Under the pieces are notes generated by a model. The model did no database searches. It was not told the DNA's origin and saw only the letters and a program-made list of their open reading frames with translations. Positions 38,312-47,051 of a stretch of DNA of 64,000 nucleotides are shown here, in pieces; the first letter of the stretch is position 1, and every line of letters begins with the position of its first letter. The stretch is taken from contig CAXOVX010000015.1 in the NCBI GenBank assembly GCA_964213345.1, positions 1 to 64,000 on the forward strand, given 5' to 3'. The stretch is from CAXOVX01 sp964213345. Its GTDB lineage: Bacteria > Pseudomonadota > Alphaproteobacteria > Rickettsiales > Midichloriaceae. Both the position numbers and the translations under genes were made by a program.

Positions 38312-38974
38312 ATGGAACAAAGCAGCTTTAACACCCACTCTGTAGTAAAAAGGTTCATGTCTGTAGGTATACCAGAAGAACACGCAGAGGAGATTATGCA
38401 GGCCATTTTAGAAAGTAGGGAATATGATTTTTCTAGACTGGCTACCAAAGAACAGCTTAATGCCGCAAGAAAAATACTTGAGCAAAGTGTTGCAAATATG
38501 AAAGAAGTTGCAGCCACTAGGGAAGATCTAGTTGTAATGAAAATTGAATTGAAAGAAGATATTAATGCATTAAGAACTGAGTTAAAAGAAGATATTACTG
38601 CGCTAAGAACTGAGCTGAAAGAGGATATCTCTGCATTGAGGACTGAGCTGAAAGAGGATATCTCTGCATTGAGGACTGAGCTGAAAGAGGATATCTCTGC
38701 ATTGAGGACTGAGCTGAAAGAGGATATCTCCGCATTGAGGACTGAGCTGAAAGAAGATATCGCTGCATTGAAAACCGAGCTGAAAGAAGATATCGCTGCA
38801 TTGAAAACTGAGCTGAGAGAAGACATTGCCTCGTTGAGCACTAGTGTAGCGCAACTAAAAGAGGATAACGCAAAGTTGGGTGTACGTATTGAGAGCGTTA
38901 AATCCGATATTCTCAAGTGGCTCATACCACTATTTATAACAATGATGGCAACAATATTATTTAAGGTGCATTGA
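38312..38974 (+). CDS. Coiled-coil membrane-anchored protein with an 11-residue tandem repeat
   Basis: The 220-residue protein has three parts. An N-terminal helical region (VKRFMSVGIPEEHAEEIM, ATKEQLNAARK) resembles DUF1640/CCDC90-type proteins. A long coiled coil is built from nine 11-residue units of the type ELKEDISALRT (residues 79-177). A C-terminal hydrophobic anchor follows (LKWLIPLFITMMATILFKVH). CCDC90-type proteins support respiratory or membrane complexes in mitochondria; the bacterial role is unknown. The repeat number could vary between strains. The family assignment rests on the layout only. Confidence 0.75.
   Translation: MEQSSFNTHSVVKRFMSVGIPEEHAEEIMQAILESREYDFSRLATKEQLNAARKILEQSVANMKEVAATREDLVVMKIELKEDINALRTELKEDITALRTELKEDISALRTELKEDISALRTELKEDISALRTELKEDISALRTELKEDIAALKTELKEDIAALKTELREDIASLSTSVAQLKEDNAKLGVRIESVKSDILKWLIPLFITMMATILFKVH
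38546..38842 (+). repeat. 33-bp in-frame tandem repeat, nine units
   Basis: The unit is near GAGCTGAAAGAGGATATCTC followed by TGCATTGAGGACT. The middle four units are almost identical, while the outer ones have drifted, as expected from repeated slippage or unequal exchange. Because 33 is a multiple of three, all six frames stay open across it, which creates large meaningless antisense frames. Confidence 0.95.
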
Positions 38975-39072
38975 TGAGTCTCTAAGCGCATGCTAAGTAT
39001 ATTTTGCTCTCTTTGATGGATTTGAAAATTTGCAAAATTTCTAAAGTATATATTCAATTAAATCGGGTTTGT

Positions 39073-42000
39073 ATGCCTATAAGACACTACCCAGAAGTAA
39101 TATCTAATCCTGATTTTTCAAAAATAGAAGAAGAAGTGCTCTTTTCATGGAAGCAAGATGGGATTTTTGACAAATCTATCAGGGGAGGGAAGGAATTTGT
39201 ATTTTTTGATGGTCCACCATTTGCAAATGGTCTGCCTCACTATGGGCACTTGCTGACAGGATTTATAAAAGACCTTTTTGCTAGATACCAGGCTATGCAA
39301 GGCAAAAAAGTTGAAAGGAGATTTGGGTGGGATTGTCATGGACTGCCGGCTGAGATGGTGGCAGAAAAAGATTTATCTATATCTGGGAAACAAGCAATAG
39401 AGGCGTTTGGAGTAGGAAAATTTAATGAATATTGTCGCAGTTCTGTGTTACGTTATACAAAGGAATGGCATGCTTATGTCAATCGCCAAGCACGTTGGGT
39501 AGATTTTGAACATGACTACAAAACTATGGACCTTCCGTATATGGAAAGTGTGATATGGGCTTTTAAGACACTTTATGACAAAGGTTTAATCTATAAAGCA
39601 ATGCGCGTTATGCCTTATTCGTGGGCATGTGAAACACCTGTATCAGATTTTGAGACTAAGATTGACAACTCGTATAGGGAAAAGCAAAGCAAGTCTGTAG
39701 TGTTAGCATTTAGATTAAGAGAAAATCCTGCATGCATTCCGAATAACTATGATGATGTTAGAGTATTAGTGTGGACAACAACGCCATGGACCTTACCATC
39801 AAATTTGGCAATAGCAGTGGGGCAAGACATTGAGTACGCCTTAATAAACAAAGGTAACACTTGTTACATAGTGGCTGCGTCTTTAGCTAAAAATTATGAA
39901 GCTGAAATTGGAGATCAAAGGATTGGCACTTGCAATGGCAGAGATTTAATAGGGTACACATACTATCCTTTATGGAATTACTTTGAAAAACATAGTAATG
40001 CATTTACAGTTTTACCAGGTGATTTTGTTACCATAGAAGATGGAACTGGTATCGTACACATTGCTCCGGGTTTTGGTGAAGATGATCAACGCTTATGTGA
40101 TAAATACGAGATAGAGTTGGTTTGTCCTGTAGATAGCCAAGGCAAATTTACGCAAGAAATAAAAAATTACTCTGGCAGGCAAGTTTTTGAAGTAAACGAT
40201 GATATAATAAAATACCTAAAACAGTACGGTTATTGGCTGCGTACTGAACAATATACACATAGCTATCCACACTGTTGGCGTACTGATACTCCATTGATAT
40301 ATAAGGCTGTACCTTCGTGGTATATTAAAGTCACAGCCGTAAAAAATGAGATGATTGCGCATAATCAAAAAATTAACTGGATTCCGGAACATATAAAGAA
40401 CGGATTATTTGGAAAGTGGCTTGAAAATGCACGAGACTGGTCTATTTCACGTAACCGCTACTGGGGATGTCCAATACCAGTTTGGGAGAGTGATGATCCT
40501 AAATATCCGCATATAGAAGTATATGGTTCAATTGAAGAATTAGAACGTGCATTTAGTGTAAGAATTCATGATTTACATAAACCGTTTATAGATAATCTGG
40601 TAAAGTCAAATCCTAGTGATCCGACTGGTAGATCTATGTTGAGAAGGGTACCGGAAGTACTAGATTGTTGGTTTGAGAGTGGATCAATGCCATATGCACA
40701 AGTACACTATCCATTTGAAAATAAGGATTGGTTTGAGCATCATTTCCCAGCTGATTTCATAGTTGAGTATGTAGCACAAACTCGTGGATGGTTTTATACA
40801 TTAATGGTACTATCTACGGCTTTATTCGGTAAACCACCATTTTTAAATTGTATTTGTCATGGCGTAATTTTGGGTGATGATGGCCAAAAATTATCCAAAC
40901 GTCTAAAAAATTATGCAGATCCTGTTGATGTCTTTACACGATTAGGTGCTGATGCTATGCGCTGGTTTATGGTATCATCACAGGTCATGCGTGGACAGGA
41001 GCTTGTGATAGATAAAAACGCAAGTGGTGTAAAAGAAGCATTACGTTCTGTGATTAAACCGCTATGGAACGCATACAATTTTTTTGCATTATATGCAAAT
41101 ATAGATGGGATAAAGGCTGAGTTTAGCCTTACGTCAATTAATTTACTTGATCGCTATATCATTGCAAAGTGCATTGATACTATAGTCACATTAGAAGAAG
41201 GAATGGATAGTTATGATACCATACTTCCAACTAAGGTTGTGGAAGAATTCATAGAAATTTTGAATAATTGGTATATAAGACGGTCGCGTGAAAGATTTTG
41301 GCGTAGCACTCGCAGTGATGACAAAACACAGGCTTATAATACGTTGTACGCTGTGTTGAGTCTACTTTGTAGAACTGTAGCTCCGCTATTACCGCTAATA
41401 TCTGAAGCGGTGTACATGGGTATAAATAAGCCTTATAATGCCCAAAGCGTGCACCTTGAGCAATTCCCCAGTTTTACCAATAAAGATGTTGATGCTGATT
41501 TGATTATTAATATGGAACGTGTGAGAGCTGCATGTAATGCAGCTTTGCACATACGCAATGAAGCTGGTGTCAGGATACGGCAGCCGCTGCAGACTGTAAC
41601 CTTTGTTGGGGTTACAGACACAAATATTACGCCTGAAATGCAACAATTAGTACTAGATGAGATCAATGTGAAAGAATGGCATAACTTAGAAAAAAGTAAA
41701 ATCACAGAGTATGCAAATTTGAAGCTGCAGCTTAATTTACCTATCCTAGGAAAAAGAGTTCCTTCAAAAATACAGCAAATTATTAAAGCAAGTAAGTGCG
41801 GAGAGTGGCACTTGGATCAGGAAGAAAATGTATTAATAGCAGGTAACCGCCTGGAAAAAAATGAATTTGAGCTAAAATTAGAGCCAAAACCGGAACTAAA
41901 AGCATCATCTTGTCCGCTTACGACTCATGATGCCCTTGTTGTGCTAGATATAACAGTTAACGAGGAGTTAAAAATAGAGGGTACTGCACGTGATCTAGTG

Positions 42001-42285
42001 CGTGCTATCCAGCAAGCACGTAAAGAAGCTGGGCTCAACGTGGTTGACCGTATTAATGTGACAATTTTACATGATAACAACTATATACTGAGTGTTATAA
42101 AAAAGTGGGAACAATATATAAAAGAACAAACCTTATCGGTAGAGCTGAGATTGTGTGCGTCTGAAGCAGAAATTGCAAAATTTATAGATCTGCAAAAAAT
42201 GTTCAAAAAAACGACGCAACTAGAAGATGGTATGATGAGCAGCCAGAATAGAACCAGTGTTGATATATATATTATAGTCAAATGA
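39073..42285 (+). CDS. ileS: Isoleucyl-tRNA synthetase, type 2 (archaeal/eukaryote-like)
   Basis: This class I enzyme charges tRNA-Ile and edits valine. The signature is HYGH within PPFANGLPHYGHLLTGFIKD, and the second is KLSKR in DDGQKLSKRLKNY. Both are typical of the type-2 IleS found in archaea, eukaryotes and Rickettsiales rather than the usual bacterial HIGH/KMSKS form. Type-2 enzymes are generally insensitive to mupirocin. The editing domain contains VWTTTPWTLPSNLAIAV. MPIRHYPEV at 39073 is taken as the start; the frame extends 23 codons further up. The length of about 1070 residues is normal. Confidence 0.97.
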   Translation: MPIRHYPEVISNPDFSKIEEEVLFSWKQDGIFDKSIRGGKEFVFFDGPPFANGLPHYGHLLTGFIKDLFARYQAMQGKKVERRFGWDCHGLPAEMVAEKDLSISGKQAIEAFGVGKFNEYCRSSVLRYTKEWHAYVNRQARWVDFEHDYKTMDLPYMESVIWAFKTLYDKGLIYKAMRVMPYSWACETPVSDFETKIDNSYREKQSKSVVLAFRLRENPACIPNNYDDVRVLVWTTTPWTLPSNLAIAVGQDIEYALINKGNTCYIVAASLAKNYEAEIGDQRIGTCNGRDLIGYTYYPLWNYFEKHSNAFTVLPGDFVTIEDGTGIVHIAPGFGEDDQRLCDKYEIELVCPVDSQGKFTQEIKNYSGRQVFEVNDDIIKYLKQYGYWLRTEQYTHSYPHCWRTDTPLIYKAVPSWYIKVTAVKNEMIAHNQKINWIPEHIKNGLFGKWLENARDWSISRNRYWGCPIPVWESDDPKYPHIEVYGSIEELERAFSVRIHDLHKPFIDNLVKSNPSDPTGRSMLRRVPEVLDCWFESGSMPYAQVHYPFENKDWFEHHFPADFIVEYVAQTRGWFYTLMVLSTALFGKPPFLNCICHGVILGDDGQKLSKRLKNYADPVDVFTRLGADAMRWFMVSSQVMRGQELVIDKNASGVKEALRSVIKPLWNAYNFFALYANIDGIKAEFSLTSINLLDRYIIAKCIDTIVTLEEGMDSYDTILPTKVVEEFIEILNNWYIRRSRERFWRSTRSDDKTQAYNTLYAVLSLLCRTVAPLLPLISEAVYMGINKPYNAQSVHLEQFPSFTNKDVDADLIINMERVRAACNAALHIRNEAGVRIRQPLQTVTFVGVTDTNITPEMQQLVLDEINVKEWHNLEKSKITEYANLKLQLNLPILGKRVPSKIQQIIKASKCGEWHLDQEENVLIAGNRLEKNEFELKLEPKPELKASSCPLTTHDALVVLDITVNEELKIEGTARDLVRAIQQARKEAGLNVVDRINVTILHDNNYILSVIKKWEQYIKEQTLSVELRLCASEAEIAKFIDLQKMFKKTTQLEDGMMSSQNRTSVDIYIIVK

Positions 42286-42616
42286 AAAATGATTATGTCT
42301 TAAAAGCAGGTATGGTCTGTCAGATTAAGTGTGTAAGTGATTGTCACATCTTACACATTTATCTTCCACACCTACATGAAATAATACCTTTTATCTCATC
42401 TCGCAACAGCCCCTTAATCTTCCCAATATTTATTTTAGAATTTCCAGCACTATAAGCCAATGTTATTTATGTTAAAATAAAAATAACTTTACATTTTTAT
42501 AATTTTTGCAATATAATTTACAAGGAATTTCTTCTTAGCCAAGATTTGACACATCCACTACCTCAGGGTGTGTTTTATGTTAAAAACTAACTAATAACGA
42601 GGTGAATACATGCCAT
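42286..42616. other. Intergenic region with an orphan IS256 end
   Basis: The 331-bp gap between ileS and the broken cutA gene holds a 43-bp perfect copy of an IS256 end (42314-42356) and AT-rich sequence. I see nothing else that can be supported. Confidence 0.6.
42314..42356 (+). repeat. Orphan IS256 terminal fragment
   Basis: These 43 bases are identical to 179-221, the left end of the IS256 element at the start of the window, including the inverted repeat and the last codons and stop of the transposase. The match stops abruptly at both sides. It marks a second, mostly deleted insertion just downstream of ileS. Confidence 0.85.
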
Positions 42617-43011
42617 CTACCGATAAAAAAACCATAACGACATTCTATATTGTGCTATTTCTGCTATACAAGGTGCGTGGTATGGATGCAGCTCTTTTAC
42701 CTTTTTTATTACTTTAGCCACCAAATTTGACTTGTTTTTTATTAACATTGCTACCTCATTCTCTTCTTCTAACTCATTATCCCATGGTGATATATGGAGA
42801 GGTATATTAAAATAATAGGATAGATAATATTAACACATCCTATTAATTTTTGATGAAGCAGAATCTTTGCAATCTCTTTTGCTTTTTCAATGTTGGGGCG
42901 AGCAGTGTATATAAGGCTTATTTGATGTACAATCCTCTTTTTTGTATTTATTGTTGAAAACAAACATTGCCTGTCAGTGTCGGTGAATACAAGTATTTCA
43001 CTTGCCATCAC
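42617..43011 (-). pseudogene. cutA: Broken cutA (divalent cation tolerance protein) gene
   Basis: On the minus strand the first part reads IYTARPNIEKAKEIAKILLH and QKLIGCVNII, the CutA family core. That frame runs into a TAG near 42768. The other frame then continues with WDNELEEENEVAMLIKNKSN and KKVKELHPYHAPCIAEIA, which is the CutA C-terminal half. A small indel near 42785-42800 therefore breaks the gene. The N-terminus is also unclear, with no suitable Met close to the core. CutA forms a trimer with a suggested role in metal tolerance; here it has probably been lost. Confidence 0.8.
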
Positions 43012-43092
43012 TTTTTTTTTATGTTATCTACACATGTGTAGTTTGATAAATAGTAGACTTCTTGTCTGCTGCTATTTACTATTGGTGTCGTG

Positions 43093-43098
43093 TATAAT
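43093..43098 (+). promoter_or_regulatory. Possible -10 box of the tRNA-Asn promoter
   Basis: A perfect TATAAT lies 45 bp before the tRNA. No good -35 box is visible at the usual spacing, so the call rests on the -10 sequence and position. Confidence 0.3.
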
Positions 43099-43143
43099 AG
43101 GACAGTATGGGGGTTAAGTCAACCTCAGAGCTGCGTTCAGCGT

Positions 43144-43218
43144 TCCTCGGTAGCTCAGTGGTAGAGCAAGCGGCTGTTAACCGCTTGGTCGCTGGTTCGA
43201 ATCCGGCCCGGGGAGCCA
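43144..43218 (+). tRNA. tRNA-Asn (anticodon GTT), CCA encoded
   Basis: The sequence folds as a 75-base cloverleaf. The acceptor stem is TCCTCGG with CCGGGGA. The D-loop is GCTCAGTGGTAGAGC, and the anticodon stem is AGCGG/CCGCT around CTGTTAA with anticodon GTT. The T-arm is GCTGG-TTCGAAT-CCGGC. The discriminator is G and the CCA end is encoded. Confidence 0.97.
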
Positions 43219-43598
43219 TTTTTCTGCAAATGGTGCAATGATTGGTGATCTTATGAGTTTTTTGGAAAGGGGATTGTATTTACGAATCAATTGTCGTTAT
43301 TTAGGCGATGTTTGTGTACAGTTAAGAATTTTACAAAAAACTTTAACATATATATAAATATTTTCGTTTAAATAACGAAATTTTATAGATTTATAATGAA
43401 AAAATTGCTATCATAGTGTATATACGTGGTTGTTGTACCAGGTCCCATTTTAAAGTGAGCACTAGGAGCGCAATGGCGGGGGAGTGTAGACTACTGTATA
43501 ACTGAGCCCGGACCCTGCAACGCGACAAGTGGGCGTTTAAAAGGGGGTTGGTGTTAGTTATAAATTGGTAGATTAATTTCAGAAAGGTAAAAACGCAA
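43219..43598. other. Intergenic region upstream of the response regulator
   Basis: This 380-bp gap holds a family A element at 43438-43551. At about 43360-43385 there is a small inverted repeat, ATTTTCGTT/AACGAAATT, that could be a tRNA-side terminator or an operator. No gene is visible. Confidence 0.5.
43438..43551 (+). repeat. Family A element, copy 4
   Basis: It starts CCAGGTCCCATTTTAAAGTG and ends with the inverted CCAACCCCCTTTTAAACGCC. The inner word GAGCACTAGGAGCGCAATGG is shared with the 45802 copy. It lies 47 bp upstream of the response-regulator start. Confidence 0.85.
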
Positions 43599-44312
43599 AT
43601 GGTGAGTGCTAGCAAAGCTTTAAAACCAACCGTGCTAATAGTGGAAGATGATAAGTCTATTGCTACTGTTATTAGTTATAATTTACAAAAAGAGGGGTAT
43701 AATGTCATTATTGCTGTAGATGGGGAAGAAGCGGTAAACGTAGCTAAGGCTGAAAGGCCTGATATAATACTTTTGGACTGGGTCTTGCCTTGTAAATCTG
43801 GCATAGAGGTGTGCGAGACTTTGCGCGATAATCCTGACACAAGTGGAATACCTATCATCATGATTTCAGTCAAAGATGATGACTTAGATAAGGTTACTGG
43901 ACTTGAGCATGGGGCTGACGACTACATTACCAAGCCTTTTGCCCCTATAGTAGTAATAGCGAGAATAAAGGCCGTATTGCGCCGTGTAAGGCCTATATTT
44001 GCAGATAAAAAACTTAAATTTCATGATCTAGAAATAGATTTATCTTCCTACACAGTTTCACGCTCTGGAAAAGAGATAAAGCTCTCTCCAATTGAATTCC
44101 AGATATTACAAATATTGATGGAGAATTCGAGCCGTGTGTTATCTAGAGAAGCGTTGATTAATCGTATTTGGGGTGTAGGTGTTGATGTAGACGCTCGTAC
44201 AGTAGATGTGCACATTACAAGGCTGCGTAAGGCACTGTTGAACGCAAGTAGAGATAATATTGATGTTATAAAGACAGTACGCTTGGTTGGATATAAGCTT
44301 AGTTTAACCTAA
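43599..44312 (+). CDS. OmpR/PhoB-family response regulator
   Basis: The 237-residue protein has an N-terminal receiver domain with the acidic pocket VEDD (17-18), the phosphorylation site D60 in IILLDWVLP, and K112 in YITKPF. A C-terminal winged-helix DNA-binding domain follows: SPIEFQILQILMENSS, RVLSREALINRIWG, then TVDVHITRLRKAL and GYKLSL. It is closest in style to PhoB. No sensor kinase is adjacent, so its partner and signal are unknown. Confidence 0.93.
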   Translation: MVSASKALKPTVLIVEDDKSIATVISYNLQKEGYNVIIAVDGEEAVNVAKAERPDIILLDWVLPCKSGIEVCETLRDNPDTSGIPIIMISVKDDDLDKVTGLEHGADDYITKPFAPIVVIARIKAVLRRVRPIFADKKLKFHDLEIDLSSYTVSRSGKEIKLSPIEFQILQILMENSSRVLSREALINRIWGVGVDVDARTVDVHITRLRKALLNASRDNIDVIKTVRLVGYKLSLT

Positions 44313-45126
44313 TTTTATTGATGTTTATACTGATATATTAACAATTAGGCTTCAGATTTCGATGTAGGTATGTTGGTGCGCTTTAAGTAGTTGCTCTATT
44401 AGAAGTCGCTTACGTGCTGTTTTATACACAACGATGCCACAAGTAGGTGTACCGGCATTGCGGTCAAATTGCGGGATTCGGCCCTAGGTTTTTAGCAACT
44501 AATTTATTAAAACAGCTCCAAGATGCGTAGTCTTCTTAGCTGTAGTGATGGAAACGAGAGCACTATAATAGCCTTTATCTCTGGCATACTGGACCTTGTG
44601 ATGAGGTGTACCATACATGCCTAAATTCCTTTGCCTCCGTCACATTGTTGGAGTGCAATCTTGCACTAAATTTCATATCCCACGCTTATATGCTTTTTAC
44701 AGCCATTCTTTTTGCCAAGACCAAAATTCGCAAAAATCCTTCGTCTACCACATACATTCACCTTGCAACAGTTCCTTTATAGTAAATCCTTGTAGACATG
44801 TATATTGATATGTGGTACAATCCTATCGCTTTTATATCTAATTAGCCTGAAATCATGTATCAATAGTATTACTAAAATATTAGAAATTCTTTGAAGGTAC
44901 TTGGTGTTGGTTGGCTCAGCATAGTAATTTATTCGTTTTTCACCGGGCGCGGTTCATTCGCTCTTATAAAGTCGATGTATTATATTGCTCACAGGCAAAG
45001 ATCGAGCTACAGACCGACATGCGCACAACATGTGAGAATTTTTCTGATATGAGATAGTATGCTAATTTTATGCAAAGGCAATCTATGATTACAATCAATA
45101 TATTTTTTACGTAAAATAGGTACGTT
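44313..45126. other. Gene-poor region with a possible decayed gene on the minus strand
   Basis: No intact gene is visible in these 814 bp. On the minus strand, about 44830 to 44500, one frame reads coding-like text broken by several stops, including LGMYGTPHHKVQYARDKGYY and SALVSITTAKKTTHLGAVL. A second frame near 44360-44470 reads GTPTCGIVVYKTARKRLLIE. The text looks like an old gene that has collected stops and frameshifts. I could not identify the family. Confidence 0.35.
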
Positions 45127-45768
45127 ATGACAGAACAAGCAATACAAAAACAACTAAAGTATTTAGAACCAGTATTGGATGCGATAACAGGGGCATTGAC
45201 TATAGATGGGGCTATTGCTCTCGCAACTGGAGGGGGATATTGGCTTGTGGCAAAAGCTGTGGCAGGAGCTACAGTTGGGCTTACTGTAAGAAAATATTGT
45301 AATGCCTATATTGGCGAAGAAAATAGCTGGAGACCTTTAATATGTGGAGGTCTTGGAGGTGCCTTAAAGTATAGCATCAAAAAATCGACTTTGGATCCAT
45401 TTAACATGTTCTTGGGAACCATAAACGGCGCACTATTTGAATCTGAACAAATAGGACCGGTTAGGGCTTGCAAGGACAAAGGGGCAGGTTGCGTGCTTAA
45501 ACATATCGTGTTGATAGAAACCTCAGAAGGAGTGCTAAAATTTTTTCAAAACATTGTACACGGTGCAGTCCTGCTAGAAAATATAGCCGACGGGTTTAAA
45601 GCAGGAATACGTATTACTGTAGCAAAATTATCCGTTTTTGATCATTTTAGTGAAGATGTAAAGGCAGTTTTTTTACCTGGTTTTGAAGTGTTAGAAGAAT
45701 ATGTGATAGAGCCCATAATCGATCTATGGAGCTATATTCACAGTGATACCAATCATGCTGAGCTTTAA
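45127..45768 (+). CDS. Unknown protein with a glycine-rich amphipathic N-terminal half
   Basis: I do not recognise this 213-residue protein. The first 110 residues are hydrophobic and glycine-rich (ITGALTIDGAIALATGGGYW, AVAGATVGLTV, ICGGLGGALKYS), suggesting membrane-inserting or pore-like helices. The second half is more ordinary and helical. There is no signal peptide. It stands alone between a gene-poor region and a family A repeat. The glycine-zipper pattern recalls small membrane-active proteins, but this is only an impression. The intact frame between decaying sequences argues that it is real. Confidence 0.65.
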   Translation: MTEQAIQKQLKYLEPVLDAITGALTIDGAIALATGGGYWLVAKAVAGATVGLTVRKYCNAYIGEENSWRPLICGGLGGALKYSIKKSTLDPFNMFLGTINGALFESEQIGPVRACKDKGAGCVLKHIVLIETSEGVLKFFQNIVHGAVLLENIADGFKAGIRITVAKLSVFDHFSEDVKAVFLPGFEVLEEYVIEPIIDLWSYIHSDTNHAEL

Positions 45769-45801
45769 ATTTGTGGAAACATGTCTGTTCTAGAAAATAT
45801 A

Positions 45802-45920
45802 CCAAGTCCCATTTTTAAATGAGCACTAGGAGCGCAATGGTGAGGGCGAAGGAGTGAGTAATACTACATGACTGAGCCTGCCGCAGCGCGACAATGTGAG
45901 TGTTTAAAAAGAGGAATTGG
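45802..45920 (+). repeat. Family A element, copy 5
   Basis: It has well-kept ends, CCAAGTCCCATTTTTAAATG and the inverted CCAATTCCTCTTTTTAAACA, bordered by TA on both sides. An IS5-type element is inserted nine bases after its right end. Confidence 0.88.
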
Positions 45921-45929
45921 TATTACTAG

Positions 45930-46762
45930 GGAGTGTCGACATTTATTTTAACCACAAATAGATACCGGCAAGAAAGACAAAAGCAAGACAAGCCACATCT
46001 AATTTACCGTATCTTGTAGCCACTCTCCTAAAATTTTTCATTTTATTGAACATACGCTCAATTAAGTTGCGCTCTTTATATAATTCTACATCATATTCTC
46101 TTGGATTTTTGCGCATAGCGCGAGGTGGTATAGCAGCTTCTGCCCCCACTCTTATGGCAGCCTTTGCCATATAGCCTTTATCAGCAAGCTCCCATTATCT
46201 TGCCCTCTGTAAGATTCAGTGCCTTTGTATAATCAGATCTTTGCCCCGCAGTAATCAAAAATCTAATCGGACTTCCGAGCGTGTCACACGCCGCATGGAG
46301 CTTGGTTGTAAAGCCTCCCTTAGACTTTCCTAGCTCTTTGTTCTTGCATACCAGTTTCTACATTTTTTTCTCGCACCAGCTGCACGCTGATGCGCTCTTA
46401 TCATCGTTGAATCAAGCATTATCCATTCATTGTCCTCATCCACCGCAAGAGTGTTGAATATCATTTGCCAAACGCCAGCCTTAGCCCACCTCATGAATCT
46501 TTTATGGATCGTAGTCCATTTCCCGTATTCTTCTGGCAATGCCCTCCATGACGCCCCAGTCCTAGCAATCCACATAACGGCTCTGATCAAGCCTCGATTA
46601 TCCCCCACACCACGACCTCTATCTCCTATTCTACCAGGTAAACTACCCTCAATTGCTTCCCATTGACCATCTTTTAAATCGTACAACATCTAGCCTCTCT
46701 TATAAATCGATTCTAGATACATTATATCATAATATCATAAAATTTCTAAATGTCGACACTCC
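45930..46762 (-). mobile_element. IS5-family insertion sequence with perfect ends and a broken transposase
   Basis: The 833-bp element has inverted ends GGAGTGTCGACATTTA. They are identical for the first 16 bases and bordered by CTAG on both sides (45926-45929 and 46763-46766), which fits the YTAR 4-bp duplication of IS5 elements. CTAG is palindromic, so the duplication is likely but not fully proved. The element separates a family A repeat from an IS630 remnant. Confidence 0.88.
45943..46689 (-). pseudogene. IS5-family transposase, frameshifted
   Basis: The first frame (46330-46689) gives the N-terminal half: MLYDLKDGQWEAIEGSLPGR, WIARTGASWRALPEEYGKW and MLDSTMIRAHQRAAGA. After an A7 run (AGAAAAAAATG) the text moves to another frame with GKSKGGFTTKLHAACDTLGS and then to a third with ADKGYMAKAAIRVG and ERMFNKMKNFRRVATRY. 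A minus-one slip at A7 alone would hit a TAG. With the second frame change near 46195, this means the gene is decayed and not just using programmed frameshifting. Confidence 0.85.
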
Positions 46763-46777
46763 CTAGGGAAGTATACG

Positions 46778-46935
46778 AATTTTTGAGATATAATATGGTG
46801 TATATTGACGAAAGTGGAATATAGAAATATTTTTATAAAGAGTGTGGATATGTGTGCGAAAAAAGAGCAAATACTCCTCCTTCTTTAGCAGATGCTGTGG
46901 ATGTTGCCTTCAAAGATCAACCCATTTTCATTTAA
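46778..46935 (+). pseudogene. IS630-family transposase remnant with an in-frame internal deletion
   Basis: The frame reads VYIDESGI, a TAG, then KYFYKECGY. It then jumps directly to the C-terminus SLADAVDVAFKDQPIFI and a TAA. The same two blocks are separated by hundreds of bases in the 55-56 kb copy. The middle of the gene, including the second DDE residue, has been deleted. Confidence 0.75.
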
Positions 46936-47051
46936 CTATACCGTATGAACACACCAAGTGTAATTGACTATTCTTCTTAAATACTCAAGCTATATTGGCT
47001 ATGTATAAAAAATTTTAGGCAAATAGCCAGCACTCGACAATGCCAAATAAA

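Noticed and set aside
38546..38842. CRISPR-like regular repeats
   Set aside because: Units are directly adjacent with no spacers and lie in a reading frame, so this is a tandem repeat of a coding sequence.
38302..39057. A long open frame (251 codons) on the minus strand over the tandem repeat, and two shorter ones in the other frames
   Set aside because: The 33-bp unit is a multiple of three and keeps all frames open. The forward frame has the coiled-coil pattern and membrane anchor, while the antisense text is repetitive Ser/Phe-rich.
42314..42356. The 43-bp sequence as a regulatory leader after ileS
   Set aside because: It is identical to the IS256 end at 179-221, which explains it fully.
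44335..44830. The idea that UGA codes for Trp, prompted by several UGA codons in the decayed frame
   Set aside because: secF and other intact genes end in UGA, and the frame also carries UAA and UAG, so ordinary decay explains it.
46378..46390. A7 run in the IS5 transposase as a programmed frameshift site
   Set aside because: A minus-one slip there leads straight into a TAG and a second frame change follows, so decay is the simpler reading.
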